NCBI GenBank assembly: GCA_021788095.1 | Contig: JAJYLB010000012.1 | Coordinates: forward strand, 33,626 to 97,625 | Direction of reading: 5' to 3' | From: Acidobacteriota bacterium | GTDB taxonomy: Bacteria; Acidobacteriota; Terriglobia; Acidiferrales; UBA7541 | DNA: 64,000 nucleotides | In this document: piece by piece, positions 8,303-17,678 of the stretch | Layout: each line of letters begins with the position of its first letter | Numbering within the stretch: position 1 is the first letter of the stretch | Notes under the pieces: model-generated | Databases searched by the model: none | What the model was told of the DNA's origin: nothing | The model's input: the letters and a program-made list of their open reading frames with translations, nothing else | Translations under genes and position numbers: made by a program

Positions 8303-10351
8303 TCAGACGACGTGGAGATGCGTCAGCAGCACGTCGATCAGCTTGATGCCCACGAACGGCGCGACCACTCCCCCCAGACCGTAGATCAGCAGATTGCGCC
8401 GCAAGAGCGCCGTCGCGCCCACCGGCCGGTACCGCACGCCGCGCAAGGCCAGGGGAATGAGGGCGATGATGATCGTCGCGTTGAAAATCACCGCCGAAAG
8501 TATCGCCGATTCCGGCGAGTGCAGCCGCATGACGTTCAGCACTTTGAGCTGGGGGAACGCCGCGGCGAACATCGCGGGAATGATGGCGAAGTATTTGGCC
8601 ACGTCGTTGGCGACGGAGAAGGTGGTGAGGGCGCCGCGGGTGATCAGGAGCTGCTTGCCGATCTCGACGATCTCGATCAGCTTGGTCGGATTCGAGTCGA
8701 GATCGACCATGTTGCCCGCTTCCTTCGCCGCCTGCGTTCCCGTGTTCATCGCCACGCCGACGTCGGCCTGGGCCAGCGCGGGCGCGTCGTTCGTGCCGTC
8801 ACCGGCCATGGCCACCAGCCTTCCCACTGCCTGCTCCTTCTTGATGAGAGCCATCTTGTCTTCCGGCCTGGCTTGCGCGAGGAAGTCGTCCACGCCGGCG
8901 GTCCGGGCGATCGCCGCCGCGGTGAGCGGATTGTCCCCGGTGATCATCACGGTGCGAATGCCCATCGCGCGCAGATGGTCGAACCGCTCGCGAATGCCGC
9001 CCTTGACGACGTCGGTCAGCGCCACCGCGCCCAGCACGCGATCGTTTTCGGCCACCAGCAGCGGCGTGCCGCCGCTCGAGGCGATCTCGGAAACCGCCTG
9101 CTTGATGGCCGCCGGCACCTCGCGACCCTGCTCCGCTACGTAGTGCTCGATGGCGTCGGGCGCGCCCTTGCGGATGTGCTGGCCGTCCAAATCGACTCCG
9201 CTCATCCGTGTCTGGGCGGTGAAGGGAATGAAATTCGGATTGAGCTGGGCGAGGTCGTGTCCCCGGAGTCCGTATTTCTCCTTCGCCAGGACGACGATGG
9301 ACCGGCCTTCGGGCGTTTCGTCGGCGAGGGAAGCGAGTTGGGCGGCGCGCGCCAGATCCACCTCGCTCACGTTCGGGCAGGCGTGCAGGGAGGTGGCCTG
9401 CCGGTTGCCCAGCGTGATGGTTCCCGTCTTGTCGAGCAGGAGTACGTCCACGTCGCCCGCCGCTTCCACCGCGCGGCCCGACATCGCAATCACGTTCCGC
9501 TGAATCAGCCGGTCCATCCCCGCAATGCCGATCGCGGAGAGCAGCCCGCCGATGGTCGTGGGGATCAGGCATACCAGCAAGGAAACCAGAACGAAGAGGT
9601 TCTGAGGCGCGCCGGAATAGACGGCAAAGGGTTCGAGCGTCACCACCGCCACAAGAAAGATGATCGTCAGGCCCGCGAGCAGGATGTTCAGCGCGATTTC
9701 ATTCGGAGTCTTCTGCCGCGATGCCCCTTCGACCAACTGAATCATGCGGTCGAGAAACGTCTCGCCGGGATTCGAGGTGATCCGGATGGTGATTTCATCC
9801 GAGAGCACGCGCGTGCCGCCCGTGACGGCCGAGCGGTCCCCGCCCGCCTCCCGAATCACCGGAGCGGATTCTCCCGTGATCGCCGATTCGTCCACCGACG
9901 CGACCCCGGCGATGATTTCGCCGTCTCCGGGAATGAATTCCCCGGCCGAGACGATCGCGATGTCGCCGGCGCGCAGTTTCGAGCTGGGCACCATCTCCGT
10001 GTGGCCGTCGCCCCACACGCGCCGGGCTTGCGTTTCGGCCCGGGCCTTCCGCAGCGTTTCTGCTTGCGCCTTCCCGCGGCCTTCGGCCATGGCTTCGGCG
10101 AAATTGGCGAAAAGCACGGTGAACCACAGCCACAGCGTGATTTGAAACCCGAAGGCCAGGGCCCCGCCGCGGTGAAACGCGTTCCACGCCAGTTGGATCG
10201 TCGTGACCGTCGCGCCCGCTTCCACCACGAACATCACCGGGTTCTTCAGCATCGTCTGCGGCCGCAGCTTGAGAAACGAGTCGAGCACGGCGCGCCGGAG
10301 TATCTTCCGGTCGGCGAGCAGTGGTTTGCGGCGTCGGTCGCTCTTCTTCAT
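8303..10351 (-). CDS. kdpB: K+-transporting P-type ATPase subunit KdpB
   Basis: Catalytic P-type ATPase subunit, 682 residues, the usual length. It has the phosphorylation motif DKTGT (in [14 protein letters not shown]), the A-domain motif ITGESAPV (TGES), the hinge motif [15 protein letters not shown] and a typical membrane topology for KdpB. ATP hydrolysis here drives K+ movement through KdpA. It is preceded by kdpA with an 8-bp gap. Confidence 0.97.
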   Translation of the reverse strand: MKKSDRRRKPLLADRKILRRAVLDSFLKLRPQTMLKNPVMFVVEAGATVTTIQLAWNAFHRGGALAFGFQITLWLWFTVLFANFAEAMAEGRGKAQAETLRKARAETQARRVWGDGHTEMVPSSKLRAGDIAIVSAGEFIPGDGEIIAGVASVDESAITGESAPVIREAGGDRSAVTGGTRVLSDEITIRITSNPGETFLDRMIQLVEGASRQKTPNEIALNILLAGLTIIFLVAVVTLEPFAVYSGAPQNLFVLVSLLVCLIPTTIGGLLSAIGIAGMDRLIQRNVIAMSGRAVEAAGDVDVLLLDKTGTITLGNRQATSLHACPNVSEVDLARAAQLASLADETPEGRSIVVLAKEKYGLRGHDLAQLNPNFIPFTAQTRMSGVDLDGQHIRKGAPDAIEHYVAEQGREVPAAIKQAVSEIASSGGTPLLVAENDRVLGAVALTDVVKGGIRERFDHLRAMGIRTVMITGDNPLTAAAIARTAGVDDFLAQARPEDKMALIKKEQAVGRLVAMAGDGTNDAPALAQADVGVAMNTGTQAAKEAGNMVDLDSNPTKLIEIVEIGKQLLITRGALTTFSVANDVAKYFAIIPAMFAAAFPQLKVLNVMRLHSPESAILSAVIFNATIIIALIPLALRGVRYRPVGATALLRRNLLIYGLGGVVAPFVGIKLIDVLLTHLHVV

Positions 10352-10358
10352 CCCGGCC

Positions 10359-12131
10359 TCAGAAGGTCTTCCCGGCCAGCATCATGAGGTGCTCGAGGAT
10401 CGTTCCCAAACTGAGCGCCGGAAAGAAGGTCAGCGCGCCCACGATCAGGATCGTGGATACCAGCAGCGTCGTGAACAACGGGCCGGTGACCGGAAACGTT
10501 CCCGAGGACGCCGGCAGGATCTTCTTCCGAGCCAAACTGCCGGCAATGGCCAGAATGGGAATGACCATGAAGAACCGGCCGAGAAGCTGGGCGGCGGCGG
10601 TGCTGGCGTTGTACCAGGGCGTGTTCACCTTCAGGCCGGCGAACGCCGAGCCGTTGTTTCCCGCCGAGGAGCTGTAGGCGTAGACGATTTGCGAGAGGCC
10701 GTGCGGGCCGGGATTCGTGATGCTCGCCGTGCCGAAGGGCTCGACTGCGGCAATGGCCGAAAAGCCCAGAATCGTGAACGTCAGCACCAGGATCGAGAGC
10801 ATCGCCATCTTCACGTCGTAGGATTCGATCTTCTTGCCGAGATATTCCGGCGTCCGCCCCACCATCAGCCCGGCAATGAACACCGCGAGAATCACGAACA
10901 CCACCATGCCGTACAGCCCCGCCCCCACGCCGCCGAAGACGATCTCGCCCAGCATGATGTTCACGAGCGGCACCATGCCGCCGAGCGGGGTGAAGGAGTC
11001 GTGCATCGAGTTTACGGCGCCGCAACTGGCATCGGTGGTTACCGTGGCGAAGAGCGCCGAATCGGCGATGCCGAATCGCGTTTCCTTCCCTTGCATGTTT
11101 CCGCCAGCCTGCATCGCCGTCGCCTGCCGATCGACCCCGTGGAGCAGCGGGTTCCCCCGCGCTTCCGCCCAATAGGCCGTGCTCGCGCCGGCGAGGAACA
11201 ACGCGGCCATCGTGGCCCATACCGCCCAGCCGTGTCGCCGCGACCCGGTCATCCGCCCGAGCGTGTAGGTGAAGCCCGAGGGGATCGCGAAGATGAGGAT
11301 CAGCTCGAAGAAATTCGAAAACGGCGTCGGGTTTTCAAACGGGTGCGCGCTGTTGGCGTTGAAGAAGCCGCCGCCATTCGTGCCGAGTTCCTTGATCGCT
11401 TCCTGCGAAGCCACCGGGCCTTGGGGAATCACCTGCTCGGTCACTCTCTGTGCGGTCGTCTTCCCGTTCGCGCCGGCCGCCTGGGCCGTGTAGGGATCGA
11501 TCAGTTTCGCTCTCGAGTAAGCTCGCAGGTTCTGAATCACCCCTTGCGACACGAGGACGAGCGAAGCCGCCAGGCAAATCGGCAGCAGCACCCACAGCAG
11601 GCATCGGGTCGTATCCACCCAGAAATTCCCCAATTGGTCCGTCTCGCGCCGCGCGATCCCGCGAATCACGGCGATGGCCAGGACGATGCCTACAGCCGCG
11701 GAAGCGAAATTGTGGTAGGCGAGACCGGCCATCTGCGTGAAATAGCTCATCGTGGACTCGCCGCTGTAGGCCTGCCAGTTGGTATTCGTGGTGAAGGAAG
11801 CGGCGGTGCCGAAAGCGAGCCAGGGATCGACGTTGGGCAGTTTCTGGGGGTTGAGCGGGAGCCACTTCTGTGTCCGCAGGATCAGGTAGAGCAGCGCCAT
11901 CGAAACGCCGCTGAAAAGCAGCATCGCCGCGGCGTATTCCGTCCACCGCATCTCCCGCTTCTCGTCCGTCCCGGTGAGGCGGTAGATGAGCTTCTCCACG
12001 GGCCGCAGCGCCGGATCGAGCGACGTTTTCTCGCGCTCGAACACGCGCGCGAGGTAAATGCCCACCGGCTTCGTGAGCAGGAAAATGACCAGCAGGTAGA
12101 GGAGTATCTGGAACCAGCCGTTGGCCGTCAT
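10359..12131 (-). CDS. kdpA: K+-transporting ATPase subunit KdpA
   Basis: Potassium-binding channel-like subunit, 590 residues, slightly longer than the E. coli protein (557). It is related to K+ transporters of the SKT superfamily, with ten predicted helices and recognisable selectivity-loop segments ([31 protein letters not shown]). I choose the ATG at 12131 because GGAGAAG lies upstream and homologues start with a similar MTANGW-like sequence. A longer in-frame start at 12164 would add 11 residues inside the intergenic hairpin zone. Confidence 0.96.
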   Translation of the reverse strand: MTANGWFQILLYLLVIFLLTKPVGIYLARVFEREKTSLDPALRPVEKLIYRLTGTDEKREMRWTEYAAAMLLFSGVSMALLYLILRTQKWLPLNPQKLPNVDPWLAFGTAASFTTNTNWQAYSGESTMSYFTQMAGLAYHNFASAAVGIVLAIAVIRGIARRETDQLGNFWVDTTRCLLWVLLPICLAASLVLVSQGVIQNLRAYSRAKLIDPYTAQAAGANGKTTAQRVTEQVIPQGPVASQEAIKELGTNGGGFFNANSAHPFENPTPFSNFFELILIFAIPSGFTYTLGRMTGSRRHGWAVWATMAALFLAGASTAYWAEARGNPLLHGVDRQATAMQAGGNMQGKETRFGIADSALFATVTTDASCGAVNSMHDSFTPLGGMVPLVNIMLGEIVFGGVGAGLYGMVVFVILAVFIAGLMVGRTPEYLGKKIESYDVKMAMLSILVLTFTILGFSAIAAVEPFGTASITNPGPHGLSQIVYAYSSSAGNNGSAFAGLKVNTPWYNASTAAAQLLGRFFMVIPILAIAGSLARKKILPASSGTFPVTGPLFTTLLVSTILIVGALTFFPALSLGTILEHLMMLAGKTF

Positions 12132-12177
12132 CGTTAGAACTTCTCCGCTTCGAGCAGCGCGCACCGCGCTACGCGCA

Positions 12178-12207
12178 CGTAGCGCCGCCCTTCAGGGCGG
12201 CATGCCC
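12178..12207. repeat. TTCA-loop hairpin (type G) between kdpF and kdpA
   Basis: GCGCCGCCC-TTCA-GGGCGGC followed by ATGCCC. A matching unit with a different stem, GCGCCGGGC-TTCA-GCCCGGC-ATGCCC, occurs at 59938. The hairpin lies in the 87-bp gap between kdpF and kdpA and would sit in the operon mRNA. Confidence 0.6.
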
Positions 12208-12218
12208 AGCTCGCCACG

Positions 12219-12308
12219 CTAAAACTTCTCCGCGTTCAGCAGCGCGTAAAGCAGATAGGCGAGCAACAGCGCGCTGATCCCGAGCAGCGCCCCCTCACTC
12301 GCGCTCAT
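12219..12308 (-). CDS. kdpF: KdpF small membrane subunit
   Basis: A 29-residue single-helix peptide: a short polar start (MSASEG), a hydrophobic core of Leu/Ala/Ile, then the typical tail YALLNAEKF. KdpF stabilises the KdpABC complex in the membrane. Position directly upstream of kdpA and the LLYALL..EKF-like tail make the call. The ATG at 12308 overlaps the end of the preceding small ORF by 14 nt. Confidence 0.85.
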   Translation of the reverse strand: MSASEGALLGISALLLAYLLYALLNAEKF

Positions 12309-12408
12309 GAGTTTCCCCCCGCCGCACCCGCTCGCATCCAAGCGCGTAAAGTATGCCGATGCCGAAAAAGGCCGCCGTCGCGATCAGGAAAATAACATCC
12401 AGCAGCAT
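12295..12408 (-). CDS. Small single-helix membrane protein at the head of the kdp operon
   Basis: A 37-residue ORF beginning MLLDVIFLIATAAFFGIG, with one hydrophobic helix and a basic/acidic tail (ALGCERVRRGETHERE). A GGAGGGCGGGA ribosome site precedes the ATG at 12408. It overlaps kdpF by 14 nt, so the two are probably coupled. I do not recognise a named family. I recall similar tiny proteins with an LxxGCE-type tail upstream of kdpF in other Acidobacteriota, but cannot check that here. Confidence 0.7.
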   Translation of the reverse strand: MLLDVIFLIATAAFFGIGILYALGCERVRRGETHERE

Positions 12409-12554
12409 TCCCGCCCTCCCACCGCCCGCTCTCTCCCCTCCATCCTCGTTACCACGTTCCCTCTTCGCCGCCCCATCACCCAGCCGGTCCCGGAGCCGCG
12501 GTCCGTCGAGGGCGCATCGCGCGCGAGCGGATAGCGATAAGGATGAATCCTCGG

Positions 12555-12595
12555 CGGTAAAGAAGTCGCAAAGACTCCATAAGGATTCCGTAAAG
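12555..12595 (-). promoter_or_regulatory. Four direct repeats with 11-bp period, probable KdpE operator array
   Basis: On the + strand the 8-mers CGGTAAAG (12555), TCGCAAAG (12566), CCATAAGG (12577) and CCGTAAAG (12588) start exactly 11 bp apart. Read on the operon strand they are CTTTACCG/CTTTGCGA/CCTTATGG/CTTTACGG. The E. coli KdpE site also contains TTTA repeats 11 bp apart. The array lies about 150 nt upstream of the first kdp-operon ORF. Confidence 0.6.
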
Positions 12596-12698
12596 CAGGG
12601 GCTTGCGTCCCCCGCGGCTCCGGAAGCATCAAGTGAGGGAAGGCGAGTGGCCGGCAAGCGCTCGCCGTGAAATTCACGCCCAGTGGGGGAGGCAAACC

Positions 12699-13208
12699 AT
12701 GCCAGGCCATGCCGCACCGCGATTAGACGTCCTGAAAGTCGCGCCGAAAGACCTCGAGCCCGTTCTGTCGCTCGAGAAATACATCCATACGCTCGGACTC
12801 GGCGAGCCCCTGGTCGAGTTGGTGAAGCTGCGCGCGTCGCAAATCAACGGCTGCGCGTTCTGCGTGGACATGCACGCGCGGCGCCTGCGCGAGTTGGGCG
12901 AGCCGAACGAGCGAATCGACGCGGTGGCCGCCTGGAGCGAAGGCCCGTTCTTCAACGATCGCGAGCGCGCCGCGCTCGCCTGGACCGAGTCGGTGACCCT
13001 GCTCAGCCAGGACCACGTCCCCGACGCCGTTTTCGAAACCGCTCGCGCCCAATTCGGCGAAGCGGAGCTGGTTCACCTGACCTTGGCCGTCGCCACCATC
13101 AACGTCTGGAACCGCCTCGCCGTTCCCTTCCGCGCCGTCCCCGAGGGCTACCAGCGCCTGCGACAAGCCTCCCCTAGCCGCGCCGAGTCCGCGTCATCGA
13201 AGTCTTAG
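12699..13208 (+). CDS. Carboxymuconolactone decarboxylase/AhpD-like protein
   Basis: A 169-residue all-helical protein of the AhpD/CMD family. It has the redox CxxC pair at C52 and C55, followed by H59 in NGCAFCVDMH, the pattern of peroxidase-type AhpD-like members. The second helical part holds DRERAALAWTESVT. These enzymes typically reduce peroxide or alkylhydroperoxide via the CxxC. The start at 12699 has GGGGGAGG 6-7 nt upstream, so longer in-frame starts are rejected. It is divergent from the kdp operon and shares a 290-bp intergenic region with it. Confidence 0.88.
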   Translation: MPGHAAPRLDVLKVAPKDLEPVLSLEKYIHTLGLGEPLVELVKLRASQINGCAFCVDMHARRLRELGEPNERIDAVAAWSEGPFFNDRERAALAWTESVTLLSQDHVPDAVFETARAQFGEAELVHLTLAVATINVWNRLAVPFRAVPEGYQRLRQASPSRAESASSKS

Positions 13209-13322
13209 CCAAAGCGAGGACGCAACCTCCGTGCCTGCCGCCAGGTTAGAATGTACCGTCGCGCCCTTCAGCGCGGCAGGGCTTTACTTCAGAGTGCGCC
13301 GCCGTCCCGCAAGGAGGCTCTC

Positions 13323-13706
13323 GTGATTCAAATCAAGCGCGTCTATGAAGCCGAATCGCCTGCCGATGGCGCCCGCTACCTCGTCGAGCGGCTTTGGCCG
13401 CGCGGCATGAAGAAGGATGCGCTCCGCATGGATGGATGGCTGCGCGACGTGGCGCCCAGCACGGCGCTGCGCCAATGGTTTGCACACGATCCGGCCAAAT
13501 GGGAGGAATTCCAGCGCCGGTACCGGCGCGAACTCGGCGCGCATCCCGAGGCCTGCGCGCCGCTCCTCGATGCCGCGCGGCGCGGCCCGCTCACCTTGCT
13601 CTACAGCGCCCACGACACCGAGCACAACGCCGCCGTCGTCCTCAAAGCCTACCTCGACAAGCGCCTCGCCGCCCGGCTCCCCCAGAAGCCTCGTGGCCGC
13701 GCGTAG
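13323..13706 (+). CDS. DUF488 family protein
   Basis: A 127-residue protein of the DUF488 (YeaO-like) family. It has the signature start IQIKRVYE, the motif LVERLWPRGMKKDALRMDGW, the segment WFAHDPAKWEEFQRRY, and LLYSAHDTEHNAAVVLKAYL near the end. The biochemical function is not established; members often sit near stress genes. The GTG at 13323 is chosen because AAGGAGG lies 6-7 nt upstream. An upstream ATG at 13251 would read through a repeat-like hairpin. Confidence 0.85.
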   Translation: MIQIKRVYEAESPADGARYLVERLWPRGMKKDALRMDGWLRDVAPSTALRQWFAHDPAKWEEFQRRYRRELGAHPEACAPLLDAARRGPLTLLYSAHDTEHNAAVVLKAYLDKRLAARLPQKPRGRA

Positions 13707-13734
13707 CCAATGGTGACACAACTCCGTGCGCTGC

Positions 13735-13785
13735 CAGTGGCCCGGGCTCCCGTCCCGAACGTTCGGGATTCGGGACCTGCCCGCG
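13735..13785. repeat. GC-rich dispersed repeat (type F) with CCCGAACGTTCGGG palindrome
   Basis: A stretch reading about CGGGCTCCCGTCCCGAACGT...TCGGGATTCGGGACCTGCCCGCG. The same unit recurs inside the 3' end of nuoM (30541-30595), and its first half recurs just after nuoN (32161-32187). It contains a perfect 14-bp palindrome. Confidence 0.7.
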
Positions 13786-13904
13786 CTCTTTTGTATGTCC
13801 GCCGTCTTCTGCCGCCTGCCCAATTCTTTCGGTCGGCATCCCTAAAGTATTTCCAGAATGCTCGCAGCTCGCCTCGCCCCCTTGTCTCGCTTGCCGCCCC
13901 CACC

Positions 13905-14044
13905 TAGTGTTCTGAGTCAGACGTTCGCAACATAGGCTTTCGGGGGTCGGAGCTTCAGCTCCGACATTAAGACCCGCCAAATCAAGGGGCTTCAGCCCCT
14001 GAAGCAGGGCGGCTCTAACGTGGAATTTGCGACTCGGGTCGGTA
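13905..14044. repeat. Family A element, copy 3
   Basis: A 140-bp copy beginning TAGTGTTCTGAGTCAG and ending GACTCGGGTCGGTA. Both TTCA hairpins are intact. Its last TA is also the first TA of the family B element that follows, so the two are fused end to end. Confidence 0.85.
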
Positions 14045-14166
14045 GAAGGTATTTCAAAACCTCAGTCCTTGGGGGGCACGGCTTCAGCCGTGCCGTAAAA
14101 GCAGCCAAAATCAGGGGCTTCAGCCCCTGAAGAGGGACCCGGCGGAAGGTTTTGAAATAGCTTCTA
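14043..14166. repeat. Family B element, copy 1
   Basis: The ends are TAGAAGGTATTTCAAAACCT and, inverted, GGTTTTGAAATAGCTTCTA. The core has hairpins GGCACGGC-TTCA-GCCGTGCC and CAGGGGC-TTCA-GCCCCTG. It lies 34 bp from the stop of the S9 peptidase gene. Confidence 0.85.
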
Positions 14167-14200
14167 TCGAGCCGGCAAGCCTAACAGCCGCCGCGCGCCA

Positions 14201-16714
14201 CTACGGCCGCCCGTCTTTGCTGGCGGCGCCTCCTCCTGCCGCAGGCGCGTTTTTCACGTACTTGTCGAACCAAGTCATCATCTCCCAGACGACCTCCTCG
14301 ATCGATTGTCGGCCGAGGTATCCGTGGGATTCGTAAGGGAGCTGGACGTAGCGGACGATCGCCCCGTTGCCCTGGAGCGCTTCGTACATGCGCAGGGACT
14401 GGATGGGGAACGTGCCGGTATTGTTGTCTTCCATGCCGTGAATCAAAAGGATCGGCGCTTTGAAATCATTCGCGAAGAAAAACGGCGACATCGCTTCATA
14501 AACCGATTCCGCCTGCCAGAACGTTCGCCGCTCGCTTTGAAAGCCGAAGGGCGTGAGCGTGCGGTTGTACGCTCCGCTCTCGGCGCAGCCGGCGCGAAAC
14601 AGGTTCGAGTGCGCCATCAGGTTCGCGGTCATGAATGCGCCGTAGCTGTGGCCGGTGACGCCGACGCGTTCGGGATCGATGATCCCCATCGTTGCGGCCT
14701 TGTCGATCGCCGCCTTGGCATCGGCCACGAGTTGCTCGACGTAAGTGTCGTTGACCGTCTCCGGCGGCCCGACGATCGGCATCGCCACGTCGTCGAGAAC
14801 CACGTAGCCATCGAGGAGCAGGTAGAGCGGGCCGACGGTGCCCCCGGAGTCGAACGCGGGAAAACTCAGAAAGCGGTTGGGGGAGCCTGTCACCTGGCCG
14901 GCCATGCGGACGCTGGTGTACTCGAGCGGATAGCCCACCAAAACGGCGGGGCGGCGCTCGCCCGCCTTGTAATCCGGAGGCAGATAAACGGTCATCGAAA
15001 GCGGCACGCCATCGGCGCGCCGATACGTGATCAGCTCCTTCCGAATGGACCGGACGATCGGCGTAGGATCGGCGAAATGGCTCACCAGCATCGCCTCGCC
15101 GGTCGCCGAGTGGACGTAATAGTTTGGGGGATCGGCCGGCGTTTCGCGCTCGGTGAGAAAGCGGGAGCCGTCCGGGGCGAGCAAGGCCACCACGCTCTCG
15201 TATTCCTTGCCCCCGCAGTGGAACAGACGCTCGCGTTGCAGCGTGCGGAGGTCCAGGCGATCGAGGAACGGATGGTCGCCTTCGGGAGAAGCGCCGGCGC
15301 CCGTGAGAAACACGCTCCCATCCGTTTCGAGCACCGCCTGCTGTCCCGTGGGCAGTGTCTCGAGAACGAAATTGCCTGGATTGTCGTATTGAGAGCGGAG
15401 ATTCAACGTCCACGCGAACCGAAGCGCTCCGCCGGGATGGCGGGGATCGAGGAAGTAGACCCGGCTGGTCGCGGTGTGCCATTGGTTCTCGCGGAGGATG
15501 GCTAGATCGCCCGCCGAACCCCACGCCATACTCACGAACCGCTCCTGCGTTCTGGCCAGTTCGACTGGCCGGCCGGTAAAGGGCGCCGCGAGGGAAAGCA
15601 CGTGGTCGCGGAAGGGAACTTTCTTTCGCGGATCGCCTCCGTCCAGCGCCTGCGCCCAGGCGAGCGTTGCCGGCTCGACCGCCGCCCACTGGTAGGAACG
15701 CGGCCCGGCGGGCACGCCGCTGATGGGAGTGTGTTCGGCCAAAGGCAAATCGGCCAGGCGATACTCCCTGCGGCCGGCGAGATCCCACACCTCTACCTGC
15801 CGCGGGAACTCCGTTTCCGGCACCAGGTATGAGTACGGCCTGTGAATGCGGGCAATCAATAGGTGGCGGCCATCCGGAGACGGGGCGTTCGTGGCGAAGA
15901 TGCCCGGCTTCCCGATCGTCCGTGCCCGGCCGGTCCCGGCATCCACCAAAGCGAGTTGCGCGGTCGCGTAGTACGTGAAGAGATCCTCGTCTTGCGGGCT
16001 CGTCAACAAATCCTCATAGGTGGGCACGGGCGAAGCATCGCCGTCGGACTCCTCGACGATCGGGCCGGTCGGCACGGCAGGCGCTTGCGGCACGCGGCCT
16101 CGGCCGGTGGGCACGAGCCGGACGAGTAGGTGCCGGCTATCGGGCATCCACACCACGGGGCCGCCGCCCGGCGGCGGGTTGAAAAAGAAACCCGCAGGCT
16201 GGATCGCTGCATTGACCGCCCACGAGCCCAAGCGATGGACGGCCCCGCTGCGCGCGTCGCCAATCCAGAGTTCCACGCCGCGCGGAGCAAAGTTGAGGAA
16301 AACAAACTGCCGGCCATCCGGTGACCAGATGGGCGCGCCGGCATGGACCGTAGCCGGAATCGCGACCGGTCGCGACGCCCCGGTAGCCAAGCTCACCAGG
16401 CGCCAGTCGAGGAAGCGCTGCGGCACGTGCGGCCCGTTGTTCGCGGGATCGATTCGCAGGCCGGCCAGGCGATACATCGGCCGCGCCAGGTCCGCGATGT
16501 CGGGGAAGCGAACCGGTTCGTAAAGCAGCATCCGATCGCGCGTCGGACTGACGCTCGCCGCAAACGGCGCCAGCGCGTGGATGAGCTTCAAGATCGCTTG
16601 CGGCGGTTTGTGGTAGGGGGCTTGGGCGAAGCCCGGCCCCGCGGCGATGAGCGCGGCGAGCGCGGCTGCGGCTCGGAAGGACCAACGAGCGGTGCCACGA
16701 AAGGCGAAATTCAT
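14201..16714 (-). CDS. Secreted S9 family prolyl-oligopeptidase-like peptidase
   Basis: Serine peptidase of 837 residues. An N-terminal signal peptide (about 1-31, ending FAQA) is followed by a beta-propeller-like region (about 40-560, with repeated SPDGR/WSPDGRQF strands). A C-terminal alpha/beta-hydrolase domain has the nucleophile motif GHSYGAFM, the acid in IHGMEDNN and the histidine in YESHGYLG. Expected to cleave peptides in the periplasm or outside the cell. GGAGG lies 5 nt before the ATG at 16714, which is preferred to the one at 16726. A TATAAT -10 box lies upstream on this strand. Confidence 0.9.
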   Translation of the reverse strand: MNFAFRGTARWSFRAAAALAALIAAGPGFAQAPYHKPPQAILKLIHALAPFAASVSPTRDRMLLYEPVRFPDIADLARPMYRLAGLRIDPANNGPHVPQRFLDWRLVSLATGASRPVAIPATVHAGAPIWSPDGRQFVFLNFAPRGVELWIGDARSGAVHRLGSWAVNAAIQPAGFFFNPPPGGGPVVWMPDSRHLLVRLVPTGRGRVPQAPAVPTGPIVEESDGDASPVPTYEDLLTSPQDEDLFTYYATAQLALVDAGTGRARTIGKPGIFATNAPSPDGRHLLIARIHRPYSYLVPETEFPRQVEVWDLAGRREYRLADLPLAEHTPISGVPAGPRSYQWAAVEPATLAWAQALDGGDPRKKVPFRDHVLSLAAPFTGRPVELARTQERFVSMAWGSAGDLAILRENQWHTATSRVYFLDPRHPGGALRFAWTLNLRSQYDNPGNFVLETLPTGQQAVLETDGSVFLTGAGASPEGDHPFLDRLDLRTLQRERLFHCGGKEYESVVALLAPDGSRFLTERETPADPPNYYVHSATGEAMLVSHFADPTPIVRSIRKELITYRRADGVPLSMTVYLPPDYKAGERRPAVLVGYPLEYTSVRMAGQVTGSPNRFLSFPAFDSGGTVGPLYLLLDGYVVLDDVAMPIVGPPETVNDTYVEQLVADAKAAIDKAATMGIIDPERVGVTGHSYGAFMTANLMAHSNLFRAGCAESGAYNRTLTPFGFQSERRTFWQAESVYEAMSPFFFANDFKAPILLIHGMEDNNTGTFPIQSLRMYEALQGNGAIVRYVQLPYESHGYLGRQSIEEVVWEMMTWFDKYVKNAPAAGGGAASKDGRP

Positions 16715-16743
16715 GCGCGCCTCCATCTCTTCGATGGGCAGAC

Positions 16744-16749
16744 ATTATA
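16744..16749 (-). promoter_or_regulatory. -10 box of the S9 peptidase
   Basis: TATAAT on the minus strand, about 30 nt before the ATG at 16714. No convincing -35 is visible. Confidence 0.4.
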
Positions 16750-16929
16750 GACGCGCCGGCGGCGGCCGCGCGCGATCGCCCGCATCCTCGAGGTAGCGCC
16801 CGCCTCGCCGCATGCTGGCGGGCCGCCCCCGGCGCTGCGTTGTTTCCGCGCCGGCGTCCTCAGCCGCAGTTGCCCCGGCGAACTCGCGAGCGCGACGCCG
16901 CCGCTCCCTGCAAATTCGCGCCGCGAGAA

Positions 16930-16957
16930 TTGGCCGCGGAGCGATTCGATGTATAAT
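16930..16957 (+). promoter_or_regulatory. Putative nuo operon promoter
   Basis: TTGGCC (16930-16935), 16-nt spacer, TATAAT (16952-16957). The consensus -10 is the best in the 430-bp gap before nuoA and predicts a 5' leader of roughly 180 nt. That leader includes a CAGCGGCCGCTG palindrome. No other gene is seen in the gap. Confidence 0.55.
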
Positions 16958-17145
16958 GTCCCGCTACGCAGACAGAACCCCTCTGAATGACAGGAGGGCC
17001 TAAGCGGTACCTTTTCCGTAGTTTCGACGCTCGTTGTGGTGTGATGAAGGCGAAAGGCGCGGACCGGCAGCCGCCCCCAGCGGCCGCTGGACTCTCGCGC
17101 CGGAATCCAGTAAGAATTGAAAGTTAGGGCACGACAGGGAAAACC

Positions 17146-17520
17146 ATGAATCTCTGGGCCTTCGCCCTCTATGCGGTTCTGGTTCTGTTCATCGCGGGTG
17201 CCATGATCGGCCTTTCCGCGATCCTCGGCGAGCGGCACAAGGAACGATTCACCGACGAGACTTACGAGGGCGGGATCCCCGGCGAGGGCACGGCCCGCGC
17301 GCGCTTCTCCGTCAAGTTCTACATGATGGCGATGTTCTTCGTCGTGTTCGACCTGGAATCGGTCTTCCTCTACACCTGGGCGGTGAGCGCCCGCGAGCTG
17401 GGCTGGCTCGGCTATGGAGAGGCGCTGGTTTTCATTCTGGTGCTGGTAGCGGCATTGGTCTATTTGTGGCGGCTGGGAGCCCTCGATTGGGGCCCCGACA
17501 CCCGCCGAAAGTCGCGCTGA
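17146..17520 (+). CDS. nuoA: NADH-quinone oxidoreductase subunit A
   Basis: Membrane subunit of complex I, 124 residues, three predicted helices. The conserved loop [20 protein letters not shown] and the acidic motif [14 protein letters not shown] between helices 1 and 2 are typical; this loop lies near the quinone site. AGGGAAAA precedes the ATG. It is the first gene of a 13-gene operon. A 158-bp gap before nuoB holds a CCCCGAT-N7-ATCGGGG hairpin at 17565-17585. Confidence 0.96.
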   Translation: MNLWAFALYAVLVLFIAGAMIGLSAILGERHKERFTDETYEGGIPGEGTARARFSVKFYMMAMFFVVFDLESVFLYTWAVSARELGWLGYGEALVFILVLVAALVYLWRLGALDWGPDTRRKSR

Positions 17521-17678
17521 GGGAAAGCTGGTGCGGGCGCTCGCCCCGATTTGCGCAGGTTGCACCCCGATGTATTCTATCGGGGCTTTCGTTGGGGTCT
17601 CGCCCGCGGCTCTTCGATTTACGATGGGCGCCCCGGACTCCACGCCGGGATCGCTCGGTGTCGCGTAGGGAGATGGCC

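Noticed and set aside
12295..12717. 140-codon version of the small kdp-operon ORF
   Set aside because: The upstream part is low-complexity and reads through the KdpE-like array; the ATG at 12408 has the ribosome site.
17565..17585. Hairpin CCCCGAT-N7-ATCGGGG between nuoA and nuoB as an intrinsic terminator
   Set aside because: There is no T-tract after it, and the next genes belong to the same complex; at most an attenuator or processing site.
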